A stretch of 64,000 bases of DNA from Diphasiastrum complanatum. Its lineage: Eukaryota; Streptophyta; Lycopodiopsida; Lycopodiales; Lycopodiaceae. Location of the stretch: NCBI GenBank assembly GCA_029204225.1, contig CM055109.1, positions 18,769,283-18,833,282 of the forward strand. The letters are read 5' to 3'. The position numbers were made by a program, and so were the translations under genes. Numbering within the stretch: the first letter of the stretch is position 1; each line of letters begins with the position of its first letter. Below the pieces are notes generated by a model. The model had not been told where the DNA came from. It saw nothing but the letters and a program-made list of their open reading frames with translations, and did not search any database. Below are positions 23,101-34,946 of the stretch, piece by piece.

Positions 23101-24103
23101 GAGCCTGTTCCCACGTGTGAAATCTATGCCTAAGTCATTTAGATAGATCATAAAGGTTGTACATATCATTTAATTTGGAAACTAGTGGCTAAATTGGCCA
23201 AAAACTAGTTTAGTAGTATTATGACACTTGGCACCATTCTAGTGGTAGAAAATGCTATGTCACATGGGTAGGAGTGGTCTCCCACGTGTGAAATATCATA
23301 TAGTAAGTTTACGTCCATTGTATATAGTTTTCATACATGTCAAAAGTCAAATCTCCTAGATTGTAGGACCTATCTCCTAATTTGTAGGAATCTAGAAGGT
23401 CAACACTAGCCACCAATGATGATGTGGCAAATTAATGGAATCTTAGCCAAAGTGGATATGGATAAGCACTATGACCTGTCTCACACGTGCTGGAAGTGGC
23501 TTAGAGAGAGAGTATGATGATTTTTGTATTTAATCCATGATGGATCCACTTTGAGAAATCAATGAGGCAAGATCTTGGTTTTGGAGGAATATCTTGAGTA
23601 TTCTCATATTTGTGTTGTGATTTTATGGTTCTATTGCTTTCTAACACTTGTGTACTTCACTCTCTATTGTAAGTCCGTATAGGTACTGTTCTTCACACGT
23701 GTGAAGGCAGTAGGTCTCAAGTTTAATCATTTGCTTGTTGTTCTTGCTAGGTTTTTTATGGGAAATTAGCTCTAATTCTAGATCTAATCATTGGTTGATT
23801 AGTAGATCATGTAATCTAGCTTCCAACACCTCTTGAGGATCTGATCTAGATCCATTATTGGTCTTTATTTCTCTGAAATCCCACAACGCTCAGCAAGCTG
23901 AAGATATTACTTCAAGCCGTTGTACTCACTGTTGATATTAATCAGAGTGCAATTTTTGTCTTACTAGTGTATTGTTCATTTGAGCAATTTGTATGAATCA
24001 TTCTTCTTGAATATTTCTGCTGCTAACTGTTGTGTTCCCGTTCCTACACGCCTATGCTCAAAGCTTTGAGCTTCCATTGTCAGTCATCCCACATTTTATG
24101 ACA
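23101..24103 (+). repeat. putative copia 5' LTR region with four CACGTG boxes
   Basis: The region ends in ..TATGACA directly before the primer-binding site at 24104, as a copia 5' LTR should. Its left boundary is not defined because no second LTR copy is in the window. CACGTG G-boxes lie at 23112-23117, 23283-23288, 23484-23489 and 23696-23701. The first two share the context CCCACGTGTGAAAT and the last is inside the 16-bp palindrome CTTCACACGTGTGAAG (23691-23706). Confidence 0.5.
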
Positions 24104-25290
24104 TGGTATCAGAGCGGGCATTTCAGTAATCTGCATTTTTAATGCGAATTATCAGTCTTGTTTCTATCAAGACATCTTTCTTGCAAATGCGCAGCCAACA
24201 AAATTCCGACAATCGTTGTTTCTACCAACGATCTCGTTCAACCAGAATAGATCTATCATCTAGTTCATCTCTCCTTGACAAACTCGATGGAGATAGCTAC
24301 CATCTCTGGAAATTTAAGATGAAGGTTATACTTCTAGCCAAAGAACTGTGGGACATCGTTGATGGCACAAAGCTCAAACCAAAAGGAGATGCAGCCAGCA
24401 TCACCAAGTGGAGATTGAGAGATGGCAAAGCATTTGCCATGAACATCCTTAACATCAAGGATACTCAGATCAGCCACATACGTGATGTTCAGACTGCTAA
24501 GAATGCATGGGACATCCTAGCAACTCTCTACGACATCAGAGACGTTACTTCCAAGCTTCATCTGAGGAAGAAATTCTTCCCCTTTAGAATGTCTTATGCA
24601 GATAGTATTTCGAGTCATCTCAACACCCTCAAAAATCTTATGGAGCAAATGACTGCAACTGGCTCAGTAATAGAAGATTCCGATGCACTCATGACTCTAT
24701 TATCGAGTCTACCTGAAGCCACGAAAATTGGGTAATGACAACTTCTACCCAGGAGCACCTCACTCTATCAAGAGTAATTTCGCTACTCCTGGAGAGGAGA
24801 TCAGAAGATCAGCATCCTCCTCAGGCTCAGGATCGGATCCTCAAGCTCTTTATTCAAAAAATCAGAAGTTTAGATCCTAAAGATCTACAAAGTCAGGCTA
24901 TACTGACAAGAAGAGCAACATGCAGTTTGGACCAAATTCCGGTTCAAGACCGAATTCCAACATTCTAACCAGTGCAAAAACTTTTTTGTAGATACTGTAA
25001 GAGGACTAGCCACAAAATCAAGGACTACCGAAATTTGAAATACAACAACGAAAAGAAGAAGCAGTTCCAACAACAATCACATAGTGCTACAACCAGACAC
25101 TCAAATCGGCAACAAGAAGAAGATGAAGCAGCTTTTATGACCAAAGTCGGAGAACAATAGGATATCAATTCCTAATATTTAGATTTCGGAGCAACTCAAC
25201 ACATGACTCACCATCACGACTAGTTCAAAGACTATAAGTCATTTATCCACTCTTGAGTTGTGCAACTTGGAGACAACTCATCACATTACT
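24104..25290 (+). mobile_element. Ty1/copia remnant (PBS, gag, zinc knuckle, protease)
   Basis: TGGTATCAGAGCGG at 24104-24117 is an almost canonical initiator-tRNA-Met primer-binding site. Gag, a degenerate zinc knuckle and a degenerate protease follow in order. The element breaks off near 25290 without integrase or reverse transcriptase, and no 3' LTR is seen. Confidence 0.85.
24142..25290 (+). pseudogene. copia gag-protease, frameshifted
   Basis: The first frame (24142-24735) gives 197 residues of UBN2-type gag with KLDGDSYHLWKFKMKVILLA and a typical C-terminal DALMTLLSSLPE. It stops at TAA 24733-24735. The reading then shifts and continues with a degenerate knuckle, CRYCKRTSHKIKDYR (the last Cys is lost), at about 24990-25035. 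TAG at 25158-25160 and TAA at 25173-25175 precede YLDFGATQHMTHH, a copia protease in which DSGA has become DFGA. The catalytic Asp is kept but the following Ser is lost. The first gag half is otherwise intact. Confidence 0.8.
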
Positions 25291-26120
25291 TAATGCATGA
25301 AAATGAAGCATAGATGGAAACGCAAATAGAAGAATCTTCAATTAACAATGCAACAACATTTTAGCACAGTATCACATGCTTTGAAACTCGTGGAGGAGGC
25401 CTCTATGTATATCCACGAGTAACATGATTTGGATTCCACCTCTTACAATTGAGTGAATCCCATTCTACAAAGATTTGGGTTCCACCTCTTACATGATATT
25501 AGGAGGCCTCTTTATTAAAAACATAACTTAAGTTGAGAAAGTCTAAGTTACTAGCTCCCACATGGTTTTTCATCTTTCGGAAATTACCATGGGCCTCACA
25601 AAATATATATCTTAGTCTAGTACTAATAATTCTTGTGCTCTCAGACTCAGCTCTCAACTTCATCTCTGTTGGAAGCCCTTTTGAGTGGAGAGGTTCTGCA
25701 TCGACACCTCGGGGCATGGCATCAGCTAATATTATCCTCCCCTATAGTGTTGCAGGTCCCACTACATTGCTTCAGCTTTGATGTGTGGTCCTTGAAAAGG
25801 CATGGATCCGCACTTGCCTACGTATAACCAAGAACTTATTGGCTTTGTTTATTGGGTGTTTCGGCAAAACTCCAAGTTGTAGTAGCTTTTCAGGACAACC
25901 TTGCATAACTGAGAGTCTCTTGCTTGTCCTTTTCAGGTTTTCTTTTAGCCGACCTTCCTTCTAATGACTTCAAATGTGATGAACCATGTCTTTGCACCCA
26001 ACAGAATGGGACCCAGATGCGGCTTCATTTTGGGTATGAACTTATGTCCATAGCACTTCTCGATCATCTGCACGTACTGGCTGGAAGTAAATGTGGCTCG
26101 AAAATAAAGCCTCACCATCA
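25291..26120. other. spacer, nothing recognised
   Basis: Short open stretches on both strands near 25500-25830 and 25924-26124 show no recognisable domain. A small direct repeat (..TTGGGTTCCACCTCTTAC / ..TTGGATTCCACCTCTTAC) is seen around 25430-25495. Confidence 0.4.
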
Positions 26121-26760
26121 TTAATGTGCATCTTCCGTTTGTAAAGGCTGATTGATGTCCAACCTGATGGGTGGCAGCTCTTTATCCCAGTAGCACTCTA
26201 ACATCACAAGAAAGATTATGGATAAACAATAGTTAGCACTTTCTTGGACTACAGTATCCGCACTTTTCCTATGAGTATATCCAAACTTTAACAGCACGTC
26301 TTGATACTTTACAAAGGTTGAGCTTGAGTCAATCCCCGGAATAATAGGCCAATTAACTTGTTTCCCGGTTGGCTTCATTTTTTTCCAAGGATCTCTTCTT
26401 TTGATCGGCATGTAGTACGGATCGATCCTTTTCTAGCTTGGTTCCCTTAGATACTCTTGTAGCTGCTCGTCATTATTCAGCAGCATCACAATCCTCCAAG
26501 AGGGCTGTGGTCATAGGGCATTCACAAGGCTGCTGAGTTTTGGATACTCTTCAGCCGTCACATTCTTTTTCCCTCCTTGCTCTCCCTTCTTGTAGGTCTT
26601 CTGAAATTCATCGAACTCTTTACAATCATCATATTGTCTTTTGATCATCTCCATAGATTTCTCTGGCAACTTCCTTAAGGGCCTTGCCAAGTAGTCATCC
26701 AGTTTGGTGGCACTCTTGGTATTAGGAACCTTTGATGTACATTCCTCGGGCTTTGATCCA
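26121..26760 (-). pseudogene. unrecognised coding remnant
   Basis: The - strand encodes a lysine-rich segment (KLDDYLARPLRKLPEKSMEM, then FDEFQKTYKKGEQGGKKN) at about 26720-26560. After stops comes an open segment at 26411-26121 with RRDPWKKMKPTGKQVNWP and IPGIDSSSTFVKYQDVLLKF. The composition is protein-like and the phase is nearly constant, so this is likely a former exon or transposon frame. I cannot name the family. It directly abuts the copia reverse-transcriptase fragment on the same strand. Confidence 0.4.
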
Positions 26761-26769
26761 ACTAAGGTG

Positions 26770-27057
26770 TCACTCTACATAAACATTGGAATCAGCTATT
26801 ACTGGCTTGAATTTTAAGAATTTCAGGGCTTGATTTTCCTTCTTATACCATTGTCGTGCTGATTGCTTTAGACCGTAGATACTCCTGTGCATTCTGCATG
26901 CATAAGTGGGAAGTGAATTTGAAATGTAGCCTAGAGGTTGATCCATATAGAATTCTTTGTCTAGCTCACCATGCAAGAATGATGTCTTCTCATCCAAATT
27001 GTGAATCCTGAAATCATAAGCAGCTTTTGAGCTCTCTGGCTCCTCGACATAGGACAA
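26770..27057 (-). pseudogene. copia reverse transcriptase fragment
   Basis: The frame reads NLDEKTSFLHGELDKEFYMD, then ACRMHRSIYGLKQSARQWYK and DSNVYVE. These are the copia RT landmarks: KTAFLNGELEEEIYM around the first catalytic Asp (changed here to DEKTSFLHG), SLYGLKQSPRQWY and the DxxVYV stretch. The YVDD box is not included. It follows the zinc-knuckle frame in the same phase after a stop, the junction of an internal deletion. Confidence 0.8.
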
Positions 27058-27171
27058 ACTATTATTGTTCTCCTATCTGCTTTGAGCTTGTTTGTTTCTT
27101 GGGTCCTGGTGGTAGTCCATGACTGCATGACTCTTTTTATGACAGTGGATACACTCAATTTTTAGATTTAG

Positions 27172-27799
27172 CTAACACGAATCGACAATATGTCCTTCGC
27201 GTTTGCATTTCACGCATGTCTTCTTGTCTCCACTCTGTTGTTTCGACCTTCCTTTGTTCTTCCATTTGTCTTTGCTAGCTCCTTCTGCTTGCTGATCTCG
27301 ATCCTGCTTTCGATCTGACTCCCTCTTAGGCTTGAATTGCTTCGTAGTCTTTTCTTTGTTGTTGTAGAGGGCTTGGTCAAAAGCATCTTTTTGATAAAGG
27401 AACAGTGAGATCTTTGCCATCCCACTATAGATTTGTCAGTTGATCTTCAAGTAGCATGATTTGACTGCATGATTTCTTCTGAAATCTTGTGAGTAAAGTA
27501 TCCCACATCTCTTTTGCTTTAGAGATTGTAACCAGGTCAAGAGTCAGACTATCCTCGATGGATGAAGATAATACGACTACTGCCTTGTCATTCTTCTCCC
27601 TCCATTCGCATAGCTCCTTGCCTATTGTTGTAGGCATCTCCTCGGTGCCATCCACCGAGGGAAACAATCCTTCTCCCTTTAGTACAAGCGAGGTCTTAAC
27701 TTTCCATGCTAGGAAGTTAGATCTTGATGAGTCGAGAATTGTACAGATCTTTGATTGTATACTGCTTATTGAAGCCATTGCTGTGAATTGTGTTCTCAC
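27172..27799 (-). pseudogene. copia gag with CCHC zinc knuckle
   Basis: The first part (27799-27425) reads NFLAWKVKTSLVLKGEGLF and EMWDTLLTRFQKKSCSQI, the UBN2-type gag fold. A stop and shift follow. The second part (27420-27172) is Lys/Gln-rich and ends in CVKCKREGHIVDSC, a complete CX2CX4HX4C knuckle for RNA binding. A second, damaged knuckle-like stretch (CIHCHKKSHAVMDY) continues just beyond 27172. Confidence 0.85.
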
Positions 27800-27882
27800 T
27801 TGTTACTGGTTCTTTGTCTTGAATGCTTAGCCTCCTGGATCGCGTTGTGGCTATGTCAGACTATGACAGGCTCTGATACCAC

Positions 27883-28475
27883 TGATGTGTAAACAAATTA
27901 ATCGTGAACAAAATGAATTCGGATGGATTTCAAATATGATTGCTGGTCACTGTTTGCTATATCATTCCTACAATCCTCTAGAAAGTAGACAGACACTGCT
28001 GATCTACATTATAGAGTAATACAGCATTCAGCAAAATTGAACCAGTGTGCGGAATTGATAAAAGGTGAATGAGATACACAAGCAATACCAGATAGTAATT
28101 CATTCAAGATCATACAAACATGAAGAGTGATATGTGCGTAATAGCTACAATATCATCTATTGATCCTCTTGATTTTGAGGGTTGTATGATAGACTCACAC
28201 AGCACATTGGCATGAGAGAAGTGACGTTCTCCCACGAATAATGACTCAAACTTCTTGGATCTCTATGGATCCTGCATACAAAAATTGTCTCACTCACAGG
28301 CGGACTTCTATACTATATATTTTCTATCTGCTTCTGTATGTATTTTATACATCTAGTGAATGCATACATTCAAAGTAGCATCTCTGATTAGATAGATTAA
28401 ACAATCTATAACAAATCATGGATTACAAGAGTGGTGGGTTAGGCACGTCCTAACTCTCTTTCGCTGATGTCATCA
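27883..28475 (-). repeat. copia LTR, 593 bp, with TGATG/CATCA ends
   Basis: The segment begins TGATG one base after the primer-binding site and ends CATCA at 28475, giving perfect 5-bp terminal inverted repeats as expected for a complete LTR. A following TATCA at 28476-28480 would be the 5-bp target-site copy at this end; the matching copy at the other end is not found. Confidence 0.7.
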
Positions 28476-29003
28476 TATCATATCAGGGATTTGTACTTCA
28501 TGGTACTTGTATGATCTTCCTGATCCTTTGGAGCGTGAAGGCTGAAAAGTCTCGTGAAGATTTTCATGTCGCTTCGAGTTGTTTGAGTTTCGCATCGTTT
28601 GACTTTCTCCTATTGTGTCACTGTCAGGTTGGGAGTTGAAACCTAGCAAAGCTTTGGTAATAGAAACATTTGGTTTCTTCATATGACTTTCACTCAGATA
28701 AAAAAATAGGGGTTGTCATCTAGACACAAAACTAATGATTCATCAGACAATAACTCAAAACTTGGCTCCAGGGTATGATATCAATTGCTTGGTCATAGAG
28801 ACATAATGAAGACACAGATTTGAGGTTGTACATTCGGTCTTATCTATGGTGGTGTTTGAGATAGACCTTACATGGTTGCTAGATACAATGTAACTCTATT
28901 TGGATCGAAAGCAACTGTATCCGTGGATGACAAAAAAATCATCTAATACTACTAATTTTGGTACGGTGCAAATGGATCAATTTGATGAGTAGGATGGTAT
29001 CTT
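28476..29003. other. spacer, nothing certain
   Basis: No element beyond weak frames was recognised. The right part (28939-29003) may still be the downstream end of the gypsy gag that follows on the - strand. Confidence 0.4.
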
Positions 29004-29848
29004 CTATATAATACATCGCAGCCTTGGATAATAAGACTTTGGTTGAGGATGCAAAAGTGATGAAGGATGGTTCATAGAACCAGAGGATTGAGGTTGATGA
29101 GTAGCTATTCCTGTTGGCCTGGGTTGGTATGGTCCTAGCTTTGTCGCGGATGGATTCGGTGTAGTTTGGCGCATAGTTGGGAGGTCCAGGGGGTCTGTAC
29201 GGATGGTACATTGGTATTCGTGCCTGTTGATAGAACGTTCTTGCTGTGGGCACTCGTTGGCAACATGGCATTGAGCACACATAAGGCACCATATATTTTC
29301 ACAGATTGGGAAGGTCTTTTCGGTCACATCCTTTAGTATTTTTTGGAACTCTGAGGTCAACTTCTCCATTTGTGCTTGGTGTGCCTTTTGCCAACCTTCT
29401 AGATGCTGAAGTATATCGACCATGATGGTTGAGGTGGATTCTTCAATGCGTGAAGTCTCAAGTTTAGCCAGCCCCTTACCCTTTTTCTCACGATAATCAT
29501 AATCCTCGTCAGACCCTTCATCTTCTTCTCGGATGGCATCATCCATCACATCCTTTAGCATCGTTTAAGAGTCTACAAGTTTCAATTCTCTCCTAATGGC
29601 CTTGGGTAAACCGACTAAAAAAAGTTCAATGGACATTTTTTCAGTTACGTTATCATTGGCACACTCTACTTTAAGATGCTTGAAGCGCTTGATGTAGGTG
29701 TGTAGGGACTCTCTGCTATCCATTTTGATCTGAGTCAATTGGATACAAGGGCTTTGAGTGAGCATAGAGGGTTTAAACCTTTTGATGAGTGCTACAGTGA
29801 TGGTTGCCCAAGATGTGTGGTCTGGGCGTTCAAGGTTTAAAGCCATTC
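29004..29848 (-). pseudogene. Ty3/gypsy gag remnant, cut by the LTR array
   Basis: Toward the insertion point (29848-29565) the - strand reads HTSWATITVALIKRFKPSM and MDSRESLHTYIKRFKHL with GLPKAIRRELK, the retrotransposon gag core. After TAA at 29565-29567 it continues at 29561-29004 with an acidic linker and a zinc knuckle reading CLMCAQCHVANECPQ, where the gypsy form is CxxCGxxGHxxxxCP. A Pro-rich tail follows. The 5' half of gag is missing: at 29849 the sequence passes directly into the leftmost LTR of the tandem array. Confidence 0.75.
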
Positions 29849-31667
29849 TGTTAAGGCCTATTTTGAGGGCGGGTTGGTCCAGCCAGAACGTCCTAAAAGT
29901 TTCAAAGGGCCCCACCTCTAATGGTGGTTCGGCCCTACGTGAGAAATGGAGGATTTGCCACTTCCAACCCTGATGGCCTTCTTCATTGCCCCGTGCTCCC
30001 CAACCGATGAGAGTTTTCCAGGCTCTCAGAGATACGGTTGCAAGGAGGGGGTGCTGTCACTTTTGGTGCAATGATTCACTAGCTTTCTAGGGTTACGATT
30101 CCGTAAAACTTCTGATCACTAATTTGCGTTAGGATCTTGCTAATATCTCTTTCGCCATTGAATTCAGCTTACAATTAGTAAAAATCTTACATGGGCTTGA
30201 AACCGATTTATTGCCCATGATGTGCTCGTGGGGTGCAAGTTATACACACCACTTTGTTTGATAAGCGGTGGTATTTTCACTGACCGTCAAGTCTAGGTAT
30301 TTCGCTAGACAATACCAACGATGGGTGTGACTAGTGACACTTTAACCAAGATGGTGTTTTTCGGCCACATTTGGTAAACTTCCCGCTCTTGTGTTTCAAA
30401 GAGGGTGGATTTATTAGTTCACGTGCAGTATGACCCCAAAAATAATAAATCGAATGCCATTTGTAACTTTGACAGTTTCATACGACTAACTAAGGACACT
30501 ACAAACTAGTTAGCTTATAGAATTGGATGATCATATGACAAGCAACCTACGTATCTCTTGTGAGTATTCAACATGTTACTTATATTATCATGATACAAAG
30601 GATGATTCCATGATGTGACATAAGGAACCATTTGTTCAGTATAAAAAAATAGCAAACACGGAATGAGACTAAGCATAAGATGCAACATCGCATACAAGAA
30701 TGGCATTTGCATAACTGAAAAATGTGAAGTGAATATGTTACCTCAAGTGTGCATGGGAGGGAAACCGGTATGCCGCAAAAACCATTAGTCATGAATGTCG
30801 GTTCACTTCTTCAATCGCAAATCTTTTGGTATTTGCCAGTAGCTTTGTTGCGCAGGTGGTTGAGTAGACAGCGAGATCCGAAACGACAATTGTACAATGT
30901 TGTCACAAGTCATTGTACATACCCCAGTTTGCAGACAGATAGGCAACAGGTGCAGCGAGATTGTGGGAGGGCAGAAACACTTCTCTTTGGCAATGAAATT
31001 ATCCTAGATCTATCACTCTGTCAGCGATGGACAGGCAACGATGGAACATGCAGGGCAGAAACAGCTCCCACCAGTGGCAGGCAACGATCTGAGGCTGGGG
31101 TCTCTAATTTCTTTATGCTTATCAAAGAGGTACAGGTTCGTATGCAAGGCCGCAGCAGAGGACAGGGCAGCAGACAGTTCTTTGGCACTGAAAGCAGTCT
31201 CTCTGTCAACTACGGAAAGGCAGGACATGCAAGAAGACCTCCACCGAGCACACAGAGAGCAGAAGTAGGTGAGACAGATCGCAAGGCAAGTAGGCCAACG
31301 ATGAGGTAGCGAGGGCATGTAGGAGGCATTCAAGGAGCACCAAGAGGGCGGAGGCAGCGTGAAACTGCATGATCAGTGAGGAGGAACCACAGAGAAGAAC
31401 TGCCATAGGCAAGGTCAAGGCACAGACCACGTAGCAAGGTTGTAGGCACTCCAGAGACACTTGATGGAGGCAAGACCAGACCAATGAGTTGCGTGTAGGC
31501 CTCACACAACTCAAGTTAGGATACAAAAACCAAATAACCTCCAACCGTACAGCATGTAGGGCGTAGAGTAAGTGATTGCGGAATTCGAGTGTGGCTACAA
31601 GTCGTTGGCAAACCGTTGATGGTGTTCCACCTCTGATTTTTACTTGCGCAAATGGTATTTCAAAACA
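29849..31667 (-). repeat. LTR 1 (left; 3' LTR in element orientation), 1819 bp
   Basis: The terminal inverted repeat is TGTT...AACA. The left two thirds differ from LTR 2 and LTR 3 at many sites, for example GGAGGGGGTG versus GGATGGGGTG near 30045 and ACAGCGAGATCCG versus ACGGCGAGATCCAGA near 30870. The right third (after about 31140) is nearly identical to LTR 2 and different from LTR 3. Short frames inside it are not conserved genes. Confidence 0.85.
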
Positions 31668-33041
31668 TCCTTCCCGTTAGGGTTATGTGACTCCTTGACA
31701 CTGAATCCATATTTCCCGGTCCCGTTTTTACCCGAAACTTTTCTTTCTCGGTTTTTTCTTTTGTGGTTGACTTTTTCGGCATTCATGACTAGGCTCCTGA
31801 GACAACACGGTTTCCCTGAAAAATTCACTGAGTGATCATATATTCGTAAAAAATGGACTCATTACATGGTGGGATTTTAGCACGGTCATACCGGCTATTT
31901 TTTTACAATTGGCCATTTTTGTGAAAAGCCATAAAATATTTACCGGCCATTTCTAAGGCCGCAAAATTTGCTCTAGCCTCATTTAGGGCAGGCTGGGACC
32001 CAATTCTAGTTGGACCGGCACCTTTGGCTCGGTCTTACAAAACTTGACCACAAAATATTTTTGACAGTTTTTTTGAAAAGTCAAGCTCTTACTTTTAAGC
32101 TATGTCTAACCACTTTAGGGGCGGGCTGGGACCCAGTTCCAAGGCAAATTTGTGCCAATTTTTCTCTGATAACTAGATTTTACATGCCGGTTTTTTTAAT
32201 TATTACGAACTTAAACTTCAATATTAGCCCGAATTTTCATGCGGAAATATCGGCTAACATTGGCGACTACCACTGGGTAGTATGTCCCCATACGACAGAC
32301 CCAAAGTCTCTGGTTTCGCAGACCACCTCCTGGTGGTGGATCAAGTTTAGTGGGCTCAGCACCCTTGCTAGGTGATGCTAACGACAATGGGTTGGTGGCT
32401 TCAACAACTTCCTATCCAAAGACCATCGATTGAGCCCTTAGGATCCATCTGCAAACGGATTGGATTTAACCGCAGCATCTTTGAACAATTTGGTGTCTTC
32501 ATACCTGCAAAAACCCACCTGTGACCTAAATGGCAAATGCTCCCATTCCCATCAGTGTAAGACAATGCCCATTTTCGGACCCATGCATGGAGGGATATAC
32601 AAATGCAAATCTCAAGATTGGAGATGGGATGATATGGATTCAAGTCAACAGTATTGTGTCTAACACCGTGTCATTGATGTGTGTGAATGCATACACAATG
32701 AGGCTTTAGTGCCCCAACTCTGAAACCAGTCCAGACTTATGATTACCAACTTTTTTTTTTTATTTTAGACATTCAACTTATACTCTCTAAGAACCAATTA
32801 AACAGGGAATAACCATCTAGCCTCTCTGTATCAAATCTTCTCTCAAGCCCTAGATTGTGACAATAGTCCATGTAGGACAACTTACTGTCCTAAGATCCAA
32901 TGTACCAGATAGTAGGAAGCACTAGTTTTCATCAATCTATAGAATCAATTAGGAAAAAATCGTCCTCACCTCCTATTATGGATGTGTGAGGTGTCACTCA
33001 TTCTCACAAATTGGTTCGAGGTCTGATAGAGATGGTTAAAG

Positions 33042-33154
33042 TCCTTTTCTTTTTTCTCCTTTTTTTTCTTTTACTTTTCTCTCAGTCTTTCTTTCTCTCT
33101 CTTTTCACATTTTCTTTTTCTTCTTTTTACTTTTTCCTTATTTTTTCTGTCCTA
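33042..33154 (-). repeat. homopurine tract (pyrimidine-rich on + strand), copy 1
   Basis: About 113 bp of nearly pure T/C on the + strand (A/G on the element strand) with only a few interruptions. It lies 1.4 kb before the 3' LTR in element orientation and is unchanged in copy 2 (40279-40391). Confidence 0.85.
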
Positions 33155-33784
33155 GTAGGGACCTTATGAAAGATGGTTTTCGATCAGTGGATATGGAGAA
33201 GAATCTTCTTAGTTGTCTGATATCAGTAAGTGTGAACTAATTCAAATGTATACATTCATTGCAGATCATCCATCCCATCTGATCCGACTTTATATACAAA
33301 GCATAAATTTTCTTCAGCAACTGTCTCAAATTGTTCATTACTCAAAGAAGTAGTGATGTTTCAAGCTTGTTATCTCATTGTATGTAACCATCATGTGGAG
33401 ACTCTCGATTTTTTCTTTATCCGTCACGTCCTGAAATTCTCCAACTGTCCAGTCAATCATGCCTTATCTTGGGCGATGGAGTCACTCCCCACCCCACTGC
33501 ACTATTTCTGTTCCCACTTTTTCCTCTCTTACCCTCTCTTTTATGCTTCTGATCAAACACTCATGCCCATAAGAGAAAATATGTAATGCCCTATGCAGCT
33601 CAGAGTATATGCAGAATGCAGGGGTATGGATGCATGAGACAACGGTCAAACAAGATAGAATGTTGACCAAAAAATAAAAAAAATATAACAAAACCAGATC
33701 GGCAAAGTAAAGTCAAACTTACCACCCCTTGACTCCCCCATGTGAAATCAGGAATAAGGCTGTATTGTTGTCACCTTACCACAT

Positions 33785-34507
33785 CTATCCAACATCCACC
33801 TTGTTGTCTGGGTATTCATCATGCGCTTTAACCCTAACTTGCACTTCAGTGTTTTTTGTCCTATTTCTCTTTGGCATATTCGGTCGTTTATGTATATGAT
33901 AGGTGGCCAAAAGATCTAGGTCATCATTTGGTTCAAGGAAATATCCTAGCACCATGTTTTCTTCATGATCAAATTCTTCATTGCTGATGTAGTTGGGTAG
34001 TTCTTTGTCCCAAAGGAATGGATCATATGGTGTTCCAGTACTATCCTGGATAAAATTATCAAAGTTTACCACCATGTGGTCATCTATTGTCGCTTTTTGA
34101 TATTTGAATAAGCGTTGGATATCAAATGACTCCTGATTAAATGCATCAGGTGGGGGTTCATGGCTCTTGTTGTTTTCTTGCTTCGTTACACAATTGCCTA
34201 TGGATCCAGATTTAGGGGGTAAATCTACTGAGGCTGTCCATACTATGTCCTATACTTTTGCATAGTCAAAGTCGCCTTTACTGTCCTCGTCAGGAGGTAC
34301 AGCTTGGTCGCCGGTGGCTTGTTGATTAACAATAGATGCGAATGATATAAGCTTCTTAGACTTAGCGGACTTTCCAAGACTCACGTACCGATCACACTCT
34401 TCCATCCACTCTTTGCTAGGTGGGTCTGTCTGTAACCTACTCTCGGTTAGCATTTGTACTCTCGCCCTAGTCCCCTCGGGGATGAGTGTTCCTATTGAGT
34501 CGCGCAT
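33785..34507 (-). pseudogene. small acidic frames downstream of the main acidic protein, copy 1
   Basis: Two open stretches, 34507-34250 (with TRARVQMLTESRLQTDPPSK) and 34075-33785 (with DNFIQDSTGTPYDPFLWDKE), are separated by stops. I recognise no domain. Both are identical in copy 2. They may be the C-terminal continuation of the acidic protein upstream, now broken. Confidence 0.4.
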
Positions 34508-34946
34508 GGGTCTCTTGTCATTGGTCTTGTCTCATCTATTCTGAGGAGGTCATTTAAGCTTTTCGATCTGTGAATATTTAGTCTTTCTGTTTAAAATTTT
34601 GTGAGTGACTAGCCCATAAAACTGTAGATCTACAACCCACTGTATCTGATGTCCATGGCTTTGTATGCTTGTAGATTCGGGCTTCTCACCCAAAACTACT
34701 TTCTTCACAAGATTGCATTCCCGAATCCTAGCCTCTGTATAGCCCTAAGGAATAATCGAGTTTTGACTGGCTTTCTTTGAAGTATAATCCCTTTCGTTTG
34801 TCTCAATTCCAAGGGAAATGGCCCAATACTAGCTTCTGAGGGAGTTGTTTCTTCATCTATACGGCTTCCAATCAAGGGTATAGGTTCTTCTATTCCAACA
34901 GTAGCTATTGAGGGTGATCTGTCTCTAGGTTCAGTGTCTTTGGAGT

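Larger units (their letters stand above)
26770..28475 (-). mobile_element. Ty1/copia element with one LTR and a large internal deletion
   Basis: In - orientation the order is LTR (28475-27883), one base, PBS (GGCTCTGATACCA on the + strand, 27869-27881), gag, zinc knuckles, then part of the reverse transcriptase. Protease, integrase and the first part of the reverse transcriptase are missing, and no second LTR is present at the lower-coordinate end. It stops at about 26770, where unrelated coding sequence begins. Confidence 0.8.

Noticed and set aside
30749-31544. Overlapping long frames on both strands inside LTR 1 and their copies in LTR 2 and LTR 3
   Set aside because: Frames overlap on both strands, break differently in the three LTRs and show no domain. 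They are LTR sequence.
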